A stretch of DNA of 64,000 nucleotides from Hymenobacter metallicola. Lineage in GTDB: Bacteria > Bacteroidota > Bacteroidia > Cytophagales > Hymenobacteraceae. Below, piece after piece: positions 24,450 through 32,816 of the stretch. How positions within the stretch are numbered: the first letter of the stretch is position 1; each line of letters opens with the position of its first letter. The position numbers and the translations under genes are program-made. The notes below the pieces were generated by a model. It was given only the letters and a program-made list of their open reading frames with translations. It was not told the DNA's origin and made no database searches. The DNA is taken from the NCBI RefSeq assembly GCF_004745645.1, contig NZ_SRMB01000003.1, forward strand, positions 496,001-560,000, given 5' to 3'.

Positions 24450-25304
24450 TTAACGCTTGGTAGCTTCTTGCACTTCCCGCACACTGGATTCAAACTGAAA
24501 TGCGTCGTATACGCGGTAGAAGTTCTGCTGATCTGCCACGTGCGGATAAGCAAACTTGGCCAACTCTACTCGTGAATTCTCAAAGTCCATGGCGCTTAGG
24601 AGTTGTTTCAAATCATCGGCTCGAATTACCGTCTGTTCGAGGGCTTGCTTGGCTACCGCGAGCCGGCTGCTGTCGAAGGACTTGCCACGCACCGTGCTGA
24701 CCAGGGCATCGACATCCTGGGCCTGCATTTGGCGGTACTGGCTCACCGAGCCCCCAGGATACTGTCCGTTGTTGTCGTAGGGGTTACTGTAGCCGCCATT
24801 GTTGTAACCTCCGTTGCCGTTGCCATACCCTGAGTTGCCAGAGTTGCCCCCGTTGTCATTATTGCCGTACGAATCATCGTAGTAGCCATCATTACGGCCA
24901 CCTCTATCATCGTAGCGCGGGTCGTAGCCGCCCCGGGGCCCATATCCTCCGCGAGGGCCGCCATACAGGGGCACGGCCGCTACCTTACGGAGCACGGGTG
25001 GGTAGCCCTGCCGCGTTACGAGCACATAGCTCGTTTCCAGGCCCGGGTCGAGAAACACGCGGGTGCGGTAGCTGATGGAACGTCCGTAGCCGGTGGGAAT
25101 AAAGAATTCGGCCATGTGGTAACCTGGTACCAGCCGGTCGATGTGCACTTGCCGGGCGCCGCCGCGCGTCAGGGCCCGGCCGTCGAAGACGAGCTGAAAG
25201 GGAATACCCCGCTCGGAAGCAAAATTCACATTGGCCGGGGCAGCCTGAAGATCGGTAGCCAGCAACAGCAGCAGACTGAAGCAGAGGAGTAGTGCCTTTT
25301 TCAT
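24450..25304 (-). CDS. DUF4476 protein with Gly/Asn/Tyr-rich linker
   Basis: 284 residues from ATG 25304 (MKKALLLCFSLLLLLATDLQA), which gives a clean Sec signal peptide. Residues about 25-115 form a beta domain (VNFASERGIPFQLVFDGRAL, ETSYVLVTRQGY). About 120-190 is a low-complexity Gly/Asn/Tyr/Asp stretch (GGYGPRGGYDPRYDD, YNNGGYSNPYDNN). The last 95 residues are a DUF4476 helical domain (STVRGKSFDSSRLAVAKQAL, VELAKFAYPHVADQQNFYRV). Secreted or periplasmic; function unknown. Confidence 0.85.
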   Translation of the reverse strand: MKKALLLCFSLLLLLATDLQAAPANVNFASERGIPFQLVFDGRALTRGGARQVHIDRLVPGYHMAEFFIPTGYGRSISYRTRVFLDPGLETSYVLVTRQGYPPVLRKVAAVPLYGGPRGGYGPRGGYDPRYDDRGGRNDGYYDDSYGNNDNGGNSGNSGYGNGNGGYNNGGYSNPYDNNGQYPGGSVSQYRQMQAQDVDALVSTVRGKSFDSSRLAVAKQALEQTVIRADDLKQLLSAMDFENSRVELAKFAYPHVADQQNFYRVYDAFQFESSVREVQEATKR

Positions 25305-25456
25305 GGCAACAAGAGCTTTCGGTAAAGCGGCTCGTCCGCTTCCGTAGTAGCTATAAATCCAAGGATTGTGCCAGTTCCGGAACTTCATCCACGCCTCAGC
25401 TGTTGGCGCGCTTTTCCCAGCGGCAGGCCCCTTCGCTACGGCCTGTCACGAAAACC

Positions 25457-25494
25457 AAAAAGTCCCGCTACAAGGCTGTAGCAGGACTTTTAAC
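25457..25494 (-). terminator. Terminator of the PorE-like gene
   Basis: AAAAGTCC-GCTACA pairs with TGTAGC-GGACTTTT with one internal mismatch, 20 bases past the stop at 25514. Confidence 0.8.
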
Positions 25495-25513
25495 AATAGT
25501 GTAGAGCAGAAAA

Positions 25514-27442
25514 CTACTCCCCTATCTTAGTCACTTTGAATTCCGTGCGACGGTTGCGCTGGTAGTCCTCTTCCGTCTTGGCGGCCTTAATGACGGGGCG
25601 GGTTTCTCCGTAGCCCTTGGCCGTAATCCGGGACTTATCAACACCTTTCGAAATAATATAGTCTACCGCCGACTGAGCCCGTTTCTGCGACAGAGTCTGG
25701 TTGTAGGCATCTTTACCCCGCGAGTCGGTGTGCGAGCTAAGCTCAATGGTGATTTTGGGGTTGTCATTGAGGGTCTGCACCAGCTTATCCAGCTCCGTGG
25801 CGGCATCCGAGCGAATATCCCACTTGTTGTAGTCGTAGAAGATATTGTCGACCACAATGGCTTTGTTCTTTACAATCTTGGTCAACGTCAGAGTCACGGG
25901 CACCTTGATGTCGTTCATCTCGTTGGGCAGCTCTGCCTGGCTGGGCTTGCGGCCTACCGTGCTAACGCCGTTCCGAGCGGTGAAGTAGCCGGCGCGGTCG
26001 GCAATGAGGGAGTAGCTGGCCGCTGCCGAGTCGAGCTTGATGCTGAACTTGCCATCTGGCCCCGAGGTAACTTCCTGCAGCTTTTGGCCCTTGCTGTCAA
26101 ACAAGGCCACGGCCTCGTTGGCCACGGGCAGCGTTTCGCCGGTTTTGTCGTTGCGCTCCACCAGGGTACCATCGGCGTAGAAGGTCACGAGCTTCAGCGG
26201 CTTCTTGCGGAACATGTACAGGTCGTCGCTACCTTTTCCGCCCGAGCGGTTGGAGGCAAAAACGCCCATATCCTTGCCCATGAAGAAGGGCGCAAAATCG
26301 TCACCGTTGCTATTAATGGGGGCCGCCAGGTTTTTGACCTTGCCTTTTTCCACCATGAAGATGTCCAGCTTACCTAAGCCCGGATGGCCATCGGAGGAAA
26401 AGTACAGCGTGCCATCAGGGGCTACGGCCGGAAAGTTCTCGTTACCAGCCGTATTGATTTCCGGACCCAGATTTTCAGCCGCCGTAAAGCGGCCATTGGC
26501 TCCTAGCGTAGCCTTGTAGAGGTCGTTGCCGCCTTGTCCGCCCTTGCGGCCCGAGGCAAAGTACAGCGTCTGGCCATCGGGCGAGAATACCGGCGAGAAG
26601 TCGTCGGCGGTCCGGTCATTGATGTTGATGAGCCGGGGCTCTTCCCACACGCCGTTCTTGAAAAACGAAGCCCACAAGTCGACGCTGAGGTAGCCTTTCT
26701 TCGAGCCGTTATTCGAACGGGCAAATACCACCATCTTGCCGTCGGGCGAATAGGTGGCACTAGCCTCGTGCATATCGTCGGTATTGAACGTAGGCTCCAG
26801 CTTGCGGACCGTACCGCCGGTCATCTTGGCCTCGTCGTCGAACTTGATGGCGTACAGGTCGTTGAAGCCTTCCCCGTTGCCAGCGTACTTTTTGCCTTCC
26901 CGCCCCGAAGCAAATACCAACTCCTTGGTCGTGGGCATCAGCGTAGCGCTAAACTCTGCCGAAGGCGTGTTGATCTGATCCAGGGGCATCACCTCGTTGT
27001 TGGTGCTCATGGCCACCAGCTGGGTGCCGAGGCGGGAGTTTTTCGCCTCCATTTCGGCCCGGGCGGCCAAGGCGCGGTTGGAACCGCTCTGGGTGTACGC
27101 CTCAAACTGCGTAGCCGCCTCATCAAACTTACCGTTGGCTTTCAAGGCCAACCCGTAGTAGAAGGCCGCATCCGGGTTTTTTATGCCGCCGTCAAGCGCC
27201 GCCTTGTAATAGCTTTCGGCTTGCTCAACGCGGTTGGAAAGCCGGTAAGATTCGGCCACCCGAAAATTAGCCATAGCAATGTTCTTGCCCTTAGCTACGT
27301 CCGCTTTGTATAACGCAATAGCAGTTTCGTATTCGCCACGAGCAAAACGCTTATCGGCTTTGCTCATGTTGCCAGTCGTAGCACAGCTGCTTAGCATTGC
27401 TGCCGAGCCTGCCGCGGCACACACAAACAGTAGTTTCCTCAT
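25514..27442 (-). CDS. PorE-like OmpA-family lipoprotein (TPR, PD40 propeller, CRD, OmpA)
   Basis: 642 residues from ATG 27442. The lipobox LSSC puts the lipidated Cys at 20. TPR repeats span about 30-135, PD40/WD40-type beta-propeller blades about 160-415 (repeated SPDGK/SPDGQTLYFAS units), a carboxypeptidase-regulatory-like beta domain about 430-510 (FDSKGQKLQEVTSGPDGKFS), and an OmpA peptidoglycan-binding domain about 530-640 (SSHTDSRGKDAYN, RRTEFKV). This order is that of PorE of the type IX secretion system, which links it to peptidoglycan. No porP/sprF gene adjoins it, so another OmpA-like role is possible. Confidence 0.85.
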   Translation of the reverse strand: MRKLLFVCAAAGSAAMLSSCATTGNMSKADKRFARGEYETAIALYKADVAKGKNIAMANFRVAESYRLSNRVEQAESYYKAALDGGIKNPDAAFYYGLALKANGKFDEAATQFEAYTQSGSNRALAARAEMEAKNSRLGTQLVAMSTNNEVMPLDQINTPSAEFSATLMPTTKELVFASGREGKKYAGNGEGFNDLYAIKFDDEAKMTGGTVRKLEPTFNTDDMHEASATYSPDGKMVVFARSNNGSKKGYLSVDLWASFFKNGVWEEPRLININDRTADDFSPVFSPDGQTLYFASGRKGGQGGNDLYKATLGANGRFTAAENLGPEINTAGNENFPAVAPDGTLYFSSDGHPGLGKLDIFMVEKGKVKNLAAPINSNGDDFAPFFMGKDMGVFASNRSGGKGSDDLYMFRKKPLKLVTFYADGTLVERNDKTGETLPVANEAVALFDSKGQKLQEVTSGPDGKFSIKLDSAAASYSLIADRAGYFTARNGVSTVGRKPSQAELPNEMNDIKVPVTLTLTKIVKNKAIVVDNIFYDYNKWDIRSDAATELDKLVQTLNDNPKITIELSSHTDSRGKDAYNQTLSQKRAQSAVDYIISKGVDKSRITAKGYGETRPVIKAAKTEEDYQRNRRTEFKVTKIGE

Positions 27443-27557
27443 GGATTCCGGAAGGTGGAGTGAAAAGGTAGCAGGCCCTACGTTATGTGAACTCGAGCCT
27501 AGCAATAATACTAAGTTTACCTATTATTCTGATTTTGGCCAACAAACATTTCTTGGC

Positions 27558-28040
27558 TTAGAAGTATTTTGCTAGCCAAGTTGTTGCGGCCGGAGCCGGC
27601 CAGGTTTGCCGAAGCTTACCGTGTTCGGCCACCGTATTATCGAAGTACGGCGTCTGGGCCGTTAGGTGGCCATCGGCAATGGCTTGCCGCAGCTGCCGCC
27701 GGTCGACCAACTGGATTTGGTTGTCCACCAGAAAGGCCAACTGCGACTTTTCCAGCAGCTGCACCCCCAGCCGCTCTTCCACCAGCCGCACAAAACGCAC
27801 CGAAGCATCAATGGAGCAGCCACTGGCATCGGCCACTGCTTCATTCAGGCCAATGACGAGAAACTGGTGGTGCAGAATAGCCGCCGACGCCTCCAGGTTG
27901 CGGCCGTGGCTGGTCCATTCCGCCGCAAAACGCTGCAGTTCGGGTTCAACTTGGGCTATTTCACTAGCCGCGAAAGGGCGACTGGCCTGGTAAATCCAGA
28001 CGCGGGCCGAGGGTGGCAGTTCAGAGAAAGGTACAAACAT
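27558..28040 (-). CDS. Conserved Bacteroidota protein of unknown function (often mislabelled ABC transporter ATPase)
   Basis: 160 residues from the ATG at 28040, which yields MFVPFSELPPSARVWIYQAS, the usual N-terminus of this family. Conserved-looking blocks are EWTSHGRNLEASAAILHHQF and VADASGCSIDASVRFVRLVE, with a Cys in ASGCSID. There is no Walker A or signature motif, so the common database name ABC transporter ATPase cannot be right for this sequence. Soluble, no signal peptide. Function unknown; it may be a small regulatory fold. Confidence 0.72.
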   Translation of the reverse strand: MFVPFSELPPSARVWIYQASRPFAASEIAQVEPELQRFAAEWTSHGRNLEASAAILHHQFLVIGLNEAVADASGCSIDASVRFVRLVEERLGVQLLEKSQLAFLVDNQIQLVDRRQLRQAIADGHLTAQTPYFDNTVAEHGKLRQTWPAPAATTWLAKYF

Positions 28041-28149
28041 AGCGTAGGGTAATAAAACGGTGCCCCGGTGGTCAAGTCGTGTGGCGGCAGGTTTCGCCAA
28101 CAACAGTCACAACAGCAATAGTACGGCAACCTGTTAGTAGAAACGCAAA

Positions 28150-28179
28150 CTGCCCCGGTTGGAAGTTCCACCGGGGCAG
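28150..28179 (-). terminator. Terminator of the Fe-S protein pair
   Basis: CTGCCCCGGT and ACCGGGGCAG around a 10-base loop, on the minus strand after the gene ending at 28236; the T run is weak (TTTGCGTTT). Confidence 0.6.
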
Positions 28180-28235
28180 ATTTATTAACGGCACGAGGAG
28201 CAGATAATTTTTCTCGCGCTCAGGCAGTTAGCCGG

Positions 28236-29138
28236 CTAGGCGTTTAGTCCTTCAGCCGTAGCAATTAACTCGGCCAGGTCAAACACCTGCACGTTGTTTT
28301 CGCGCTCCTTATTCTTCACCCCGTCGCTCATCATCGTCATGCAGAAAGGGCACGACACGGCAATAATGCTGCGCTGCTCCCCGCTGCGGGGTGCTGGCGT
28401 AGCGCCGGCGTTGCCGCTTTCTACGCCGAGCAGGTTGTGCAGGGCCGCGGCATTGCCATCCAGGGCCGCCAAAGCTTCCTCGGTACGCTCCACGTTAATG
28501 TCCTTTTTGCCCGGCTCGGGCTCTTTCCACATCTGGGCCCCACCGGCACCGCAGCACAGGCCATTGGCTTTGCTGCGCTTCATTTCCACCAAGTCCGCAT
28601 CCAGAACTGCTAGTACGTCGCGCGGGGCCTCGTAGATGTCGTTGGCCCGGCCCAGGTAACAGGAGTCGTGGAACGTGATGCGCTGCCCTTTGAACTCCCC
28701 ACCGCCGGCCACGCCCACGCGGCCTTCGTTGATGAGCTGCTGCAAGAAGGTGCTGTGGTGGATGACTTCGTAGTTGCCACCCAACGCCGGGTACTCATTT
28801 TTGATGGTGTTGAAGCAGTGCGGGCAGGCCGTCACGATTTTCTTAATGCCGTAGCCTTCGAACGTGGTAATGTTCTGCATGGCCTGCATCTGAAACAGGA
28901 ACTCGTTGCCGGCCCGCTTGGCCGGGTCGCCGGTGCAGGTTTCTTCCATGCCCAGCACGGCGTATTTCACGCCTACGTGTTCCAGAATCCGGACGAAAGC
29001 CCGGGTAACGCGCTTATAACGGTCGTCGAAAGCTCCGGCACACCCTACCCAGAAGAGAATTTCGGGCTCCTCTCCGGCCGCAGCCAGGTTGGACATGAGA
29101 GGAACATTGATTTGACGTGCGGCAGTTTGCTCAGCCAT
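28236..29138 (-). CDS. CCG-domain Fe-S protein (heterodisulfide reductase B-like)
   Basis: 300 residues, soluble. Two cysteine-rich CCG-type domains bind Fe-S clusters: the first has WVGCAG, EETCTGDPA and ACPHCFNT; the second has HDSCYLGR, GLCCGAGG and SCPFCMT. It follows the membrane Fe-S gene at 29209 on the same strand, with about 70 bases between. Together they match the two halves of FadF/EMO-type ETF:menaquinone oxidoreductases, where the CCG domain is the electron-bifurcation-free acceptor site. Lactate-utilisation (LutA/GlcF-like) is an alternative. Direct chemistry is not known. Confidence 0.85.
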   Translation of the reverse strand: MAEQTAARQINVPLMSNLAAAGEEPEILFWVGCAGAFDDRYKRVTRAFVRILEHVGVKYAVLGMEETCTGDPAKRAGNEFLFQMQAMQNITTFEGYGIKKIVTACPHCFNTIKNEYPALGGNYEVIHHSTFLQQLINEGRVGVAGGGEFKGQRITFHDSCYLGRANDIYEAPRDVLAVLDADLVEMKRSKANGLCCGAGGAQMWKEPEPGKKDINVERTEEALAALDGNAAALHNLLGVESGNAGATPAPRSGEQRSIIAVSCPFCMTMMSDGVKNKERENNVQVFDLAELIATAEGLNA

Positions 29139-29146
29139 TGTATTGA

Positions 29147-29175
29147 GTTGACAGTTGTCAGTTGTTAGTTGTCAG
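29147..29175. repeat. AGTTGTTAG-type tandem repeat
   Basis: GTTGACAGTTGTCAGTTG, then TTAGTTGTCAG, is an overlapping array of the AGTTGTNAG unit also seen at 21972. It lies just upstream of the Fe-S gene at 29138. Confidence 0.65.
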
Positions 29176-29208
29176 AGGGAATTACCAGCCGCCAGCCGGC
29201 AACTCCAT

Positions 29209-30651
29209 TTAGGCTTTCACAGCCTTGTCAGCCACGAATAATTCGTCGGCCCAGTTGAAACGGTCGGAAGGCGAGAAAGCCCACGGTGCGCCGTTGTTCT
29301 CGATATTGGAGAACATCACATTCAGGGAGTTCGGCGCCGCCGACTCCTCCAGCACCAGGAAGCGGCGCATTTCCACGATGCTTTCCAAAGGGTTGATGTT
29401 GACCGGGCAGGCTTCTACACAGGCATTGCAGGTCGTGCAGGCCCACAGTTCCTCGGGCGTTACGTAGCCGCGCAGCAGGGTGTGGCTTTCCTTGTCCAGC
29501 ACTTCCTGTTCGGCGTGCTTAGCCTCGGTACCGTAGAGGTTGGGCTGAAAAATCAGCGGCGAATTGTACTTCTCCTCCACCCGGTCGCGGGTATCCATAA
29601 TGATCTTGCGGGGCGAGAGCAGCTTGCCCGTAATGTTGGCCGGGCATACGGAAGTGCAGCGGCCGCACTCGGTGCAGGAGTACGCATTCAGCAGATTGGT
29701 CCAGGCCAGGTCATCTACATCCTTGGCTCCAAACGGGGTAGGGGCCGCGGCCGAGCCGTCGGGATTGGTAGCGGGCGGCGGCACTTGGTAGCTGGGGTCC
29801 ATCATGGCCTTCACCTCGTGGGTGATGCTGTCCACGTTCGAAAACTGCCCCTGGGGTACCAAGCGGGAGTAGTACACGTTCGGGAAAGCCATGATAATGT
29901 GGAAGTGCTTACTGCTGGGCAAATAATTCAGAAAGGCCAGAATACCCACAATGTGAGCCCACCAGCCTACCCGCTCCAGAATTTCCAGGGTAGCCACATT
30001 ACTGGGTAGCAGCCCTGTCAGCAGCGAACTGATCGGAAAGGCGCCGGGCAGTTCCAGGCCCTGCACCTGGTGCAGTTTCAAATCGGCGGTGTTCATCGTG
30101 AACAGGGCCGTCATCAGAATAACTTCGACATAGAGAATAATGTCAGCATCCAGCTTGGGCCACATACGTAGCTCCGGCCCGGTGAAGCGCCGCACCTTCT
30201 TCACATTACGGCGCCACCACAGGGCTACTGCCGCCATAATCACGAGCACACCCAAAATCTCATTGGTGCCCATCAGCAGGCTATACAACGGCCCGAGGAA
30301 ACTCAGGGCGCGGTGGGTCCCGAAGATGCCATCAATCATGATTTCGAGTACCTCGATATTGATGACGATGAAACCCACGTACACAATCAGGTGTAACAAG
30401 GCGGGCGTGATGCGCTTAAACATCTTTTGCTGACCAAGGGCCACCAACAAGGTTTTGTTCAGCCGCTCGCTGACGTTGCCCGACATATCCCGGTCGCGCC
30501 CGACGAGGATATTTGCCCGGATCTTGCGAACCTGCCACGCAAACAGACCGAAGCCTGCCAGCGCAACGAGCAAGAAGAGGATGTTTTGGATAGAGAAGTG
30601 CACGGGAAAGGGTAGGTTTGGGGTTAGGTCCGAAATATACTCGTTATGCAT
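29209..30651 (-). CDS. Membrane-bound 4Fe-4S dicluster protein (EMO/FadF-like membrane subunit)
   Basis: 480 residues. The N-terminal half (about 20-275) has six membrane helices with His in likely heme positions (VGWWAHIVGILAF, then SSKHFHIIMAF), as in NarI/FadF-type cytochrome b domains. The C-terminal half has two 4Fe-4S motifs: CTECGRCTSVCP and CTTCNACVEACP. It probably takes electrons from the CCG protein at 28236 and passes them to menaquinone in the inner membrane. The pair resembles a split FadF. Partners are inferred, not shown. Confidence 0.85.
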   Translation of the reverse strand: MHNEYISDLTPNLPFPVHFSIQNILFLLVALAGFGLFAWQVRKIRANILVGRDRDMSGNVSERLNKTLLVALGQQKMFKRITPALLHLIVYVGFIVINIEVLEIMIDGIFGTHRALSFLGPLYSLLMGTNEILGVLVIMAAVALWWRRNVKKVRRFTGPELRMWPKLDADIILYVEVILMTALFTMNTADLKLHQVQGLELPGAFPISSLLTGLLPSNVATLEILERVGWWAHIVGILAFLNYLPSSKHFHIIMAFPNVYYSRLVPQGQFSNVDSITHEVKAMMDPSYQVPPPATNPDGSAAAPTPFGAKDVDDLAWTNLLNAYSCTECGRCTSVCPANITGKLLSPRKIIMDTRDRVEEKYNSPLIFQPNLYGTEAKHAEQEVLDKESHTLLRGYVTPEELWACTTCNACVEACPVNINPLESIVEMRRFLVLEESAAPNSLNVMFSNIENNGAPWAFSPSDRFNWADELFVADKAVKA

Positions 30652-30696
30652 AACAAATTACGGCTTTTCTCGCAGAAAGATTTTTTTCACGAAGAC

Positions 30697-30726
30697 TTGC
30701 AGGTTCATTTTCCTTTACTACTTTTG
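30697..30726 (+). promoter_or_regulatory. Promoter for tRNA-Phe
   Basis: TTG (30697-30699), 19-base spacer and a perfect TACTTTTG (30719-30726), 41 bases before the tRNA. Confidence 0.75.
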
Positions 30727-30767
30727 TGCTCCCCAACGGCAATAACGGCCTACGGGGGCCCAGAGCT

Positions 30768-30840
<73 letters not shown>

Positions 30841-30841
30841 C

Positions 30842-30877
30842 AAAAAGCCCTTCTGCTTCCCGCGGAAGGGCTTTTTT
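30842..30877 (+). terminator. Terminator after tRNA-Phe
   Basis: AAAAAGCCCTTC and GAAGGGCTTTTT around an 11-base loop. It may also serve the umuC gene on the other strand, which ends at 30918. Confidence 0.9.
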
Positions 30878-30917
30878 GTTGGTTATAGTTTTGCTTCTTA
30901 CTCAGAGAGTTTCGGAG

Positions 30918-32225
30918 CTAGCTGAAGCTATTTCCGTCCATATTAATACGCCAGAGTTCTTCGAAGCTGGTGGTATATGCCGGGGTGCGCAGGTTCTTTT
31001 TGCCCGCCCAACTCTCTTCCTTGCCGGCTAGTGCCGCCGCAAATCCTATGGTTCCGGCTCCGTAGCGGCTATTTAGCTGGTCTAGTTCGGCCATTAACCT
31101 CACGCGTAGCTCCACCTGGCCGGCGTCCTCAAACAACTGCAGCTGCTGCTGGCCCGCCGTTTCCAGACCGTCAAAAACAACCCCGGCTTTTTGGTAGTGG
31201 CTATTGGGCCGCCACAATTTTTTTAGCGCCGTCTGGGCATAGCGGATCAGTTCGGCAGTATCGCTCGTCGCAACTGGCAGGTTCAGCGTGACCGAACTCG
31301 TGTAGGGCGGTGGTTCGGGTCCGAATCGGCTCTTGCCCAGGAATACAGTCAGCATATTCGTGGCGCTGTGTTGACGGCGCAGCTTCTCGGCGGCCCGGCT
31401 GGTAAAGGCCGCTACTGCTCCGGCCAAAGGCGGATAAGCCGCTAGTGGGGTGCCAAAGCTGCGGGTAAAAGCCACACTCTGCCGCGCAAGGGGGCCATCA
31501 GTATCCTGAGGAATTATTTCCAGGCACGACTGTCCTTGCAACTCGCGCACAATCCGGGCACCGACCACTCCGCCCAGATGCTTCCGGGCCCAGGCGTCGG
31601 AGACGCGGGCCAGGCTAGCTGCCGTGGTAATGCCCTGCTCGTGGAGTTTAAGGGCATAGCGCCGCCCGATTCCCCACACCTCTTCGACGGGTACTTGCTT
31701 CAGTGCCCACTCCCGTTGCTCAGCGGATTCTAAGAGCAGAACATGGTTGCAGGCATCATAGCGCTTGGCTACCCGATTAGCCAGCTTGGCCAGGGTTTTG
31801 GTCGGGGCTATACCTATGCAGGTCGGAATGTGGGTGTACTGCAGCACTTCGTGCCGGAGGCGTCGTCCGTACGCCTCCAGGCTTTCCGTGCGCTGCATTC
31901 CGGTCAGGTTCAAAAAAGCTTCGTCGATAGAATATACCTCGATTTCTGGAGCAGCCTCCGCCAAGTGCCCCATTACCCGCCGCGACATATCCCCGTACAG
32001 GGCATAGTTGGACGAGAAGGCCTGCCCGTGGTGCTGAGCCAGCAGGGGTTTGGCCTGGAAATAGGGCATGCCCATGCGAATACCGATGACCTTGGCCTCC
32101 GAGGAGCGAGAAACAATGCAGCCGTCGTTATTGCTAAGTACTACCACGGGCTTGCCGGCCAGCCGGGGCTGAAAAGCCTGTTCACAGCTGACATAGAAGC
32201 TGTTACAATCAACTAACGCGAACAT
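30918..32225 (-). CDS. umuC: Y-family DNA polymerase, UmuC-type (DNA polymerase V catalytic subunit)
   Basis: 435 residues, full UmuC length. MFALVDCNSFYVSCE carries the first metal Asp6, and YSIDEAFL holds the catalytic Asp101-Glu102. The finger/palm core (EVWGIGRRYALKLHEQGI, a helix-hairpin-helix) and a little-finger domain follow, then a C-terminal UmuC-specific region. It performs error-prone translesion synthesis with UmuD'. It overlaps umuD by 17 bases, so translation is coupled. The operon is likely DNA-damage-induced. Confidence 0.95.
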   Translation of the reverse strand: MFALVDCNSFYVSCEQAFQPRLAGKPVVVLSNNDGCIVSRSSEAKVIGIRMGMPYFQAKPLLAQHHGQAFSSNYALYGDMSRRVMGHLAEAAPEIEVYSIDEAFLNLTGMQRTESLEAYGRRLRHEVLQYTHIPTCIGIAPTKTLAKLANRVAKRYDACNHVLLLESAEQREWALKQVPVEEVWGIGRRYALKLHEQGITTAASLARVSDAWARKHLGGVVGARIVRELQGQSCLEIIPQDTDGPLARQSVAFTRSFGTPLAAYPPLAGAVAAFTSRAAEKLRRQHSATNMLTVFLGKSRFGPEPPPYTSSVTLNLPVATSDTAELIRYAQTALKKLWRPNSHYQKAGVVFDGLETAGQQQLQLFEDAGQVELRVRLMAELDQLNSRYGAGTIGFAAALAGKEESWAGKKNLRTPAYTTSFEELWRINMDGNSFS

Positions 32226-32676
32226 AGCGCGAGAGCCGACCGGGGCGGGCTTCCGTTATCACGTGGGTTACAACGCCCCAGCAGTCGTATAAATCAGGCT
32301 CGCCGTTTAGCGGTACAGAAGGATAGGCGGGATTGTCGGGCACCAGCCACCAGGTTTCACCCCGCCGGAGCAGGCGCTTTACCGTATGCTGCCCCTCCAC
32401 TACCGCAATAATTACGTCGTTGTGTTGCGGACTCAGGCGGCAGTCGACGGCCAGCAAAGCCCCGTCGCGGATGCCCGATTCGCCCCCCGTCATGCTGTGC
32501 CCTTCCACCCGAACCAGGTAGGTGGCATGCGGATGCGGCAGCAGTAAGGAATTCAGATCCAGCTTTCCGCCTAAATGGTCTTCGGCTGGTGACGGAAATC
32601 CCGCTGGCACCCGGGTCCGAAAGAATGGAAGCAGCAAGGGCTTCCGCACAACATCTAAAACAACGACGCGACTCAT
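32209..32676 (-). CDS. umuD: UmuD-type self-cleaving protein (LexA/S24 family)
   Basis: 155 residues. The cleavage site Ala25-Gly26 lies in VPAGFPSPAED. The catalytic Ser61 is in VEGHSMTGGESGI and Lys100 in GQHTVKRL, the Ser-Lys dyad of UmuD. RecA filaments trigger self-cleavage to UmuD', which then joins UmuC. No separate DNA-binding N-terminus is present, as expected for UmuD. An operator-like palindrome lies about 45 bases before the start. Confidence 0.94.
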   Translation of the reverse strand: MSRVVVLDVVRKPLLLPFFRTRVPAGFPSPAEDHLGGKLDLNSLLLPHPHATYLVRVEGHSMTGGESGIRDGALLAVDCRLSPQHNDVIIAVVEGQHTVKRLLRRGETWWLVPDNPAYPSVPLNGEPDLYDCWGVVTHVITEARPGRLSRYVRVS

Positions 32677-32714
32677 GGCAGCACAATAGGGTTTGCTGCA
32701 ATGATACGCACTGC

Positions 32715-32741
32715 CAATTATATTAGTATATTTTTTACTAA
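32715..32741 (-). promoter_or_regulatory. Putative operator/-7 region of the umuDC operon
   Basis: TTAGTA (32723-32728) and TACTAA (32736-32741) form a 19-base inverted repeat with a 7-base T-rich centre. Directly next to it on the minus strand is TATAATTG (32722-32715), a near match to TAnnTTTG. A repressor bound here would cover the promoter. The repressor identity (LexA or another S24/XRE protein) is not shown. Confidence 0.45.
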
Positions 32742-32816
32742 AAAAATTAGATGATCAATTCGTGCTTCACTCCTAAATAGCAACCGGGGTTGTTTTAAGG
32801 CCTGTTGTCAGCGGGG

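Noticed and set aside
27558..28040. ABC transporter ATPase
   Set aside because: No Walker A, signature or Walker B motif occurs; the common database name does not fit the sequence.
30918..32676. A mobile-element origin for umuDC
   Set aside because: Both genes are intact, with normal base composition, and no mobility gene or attachment-like repeat is adjacent; the nearby tRNA-Phe is separated by its own terminator and is complete.
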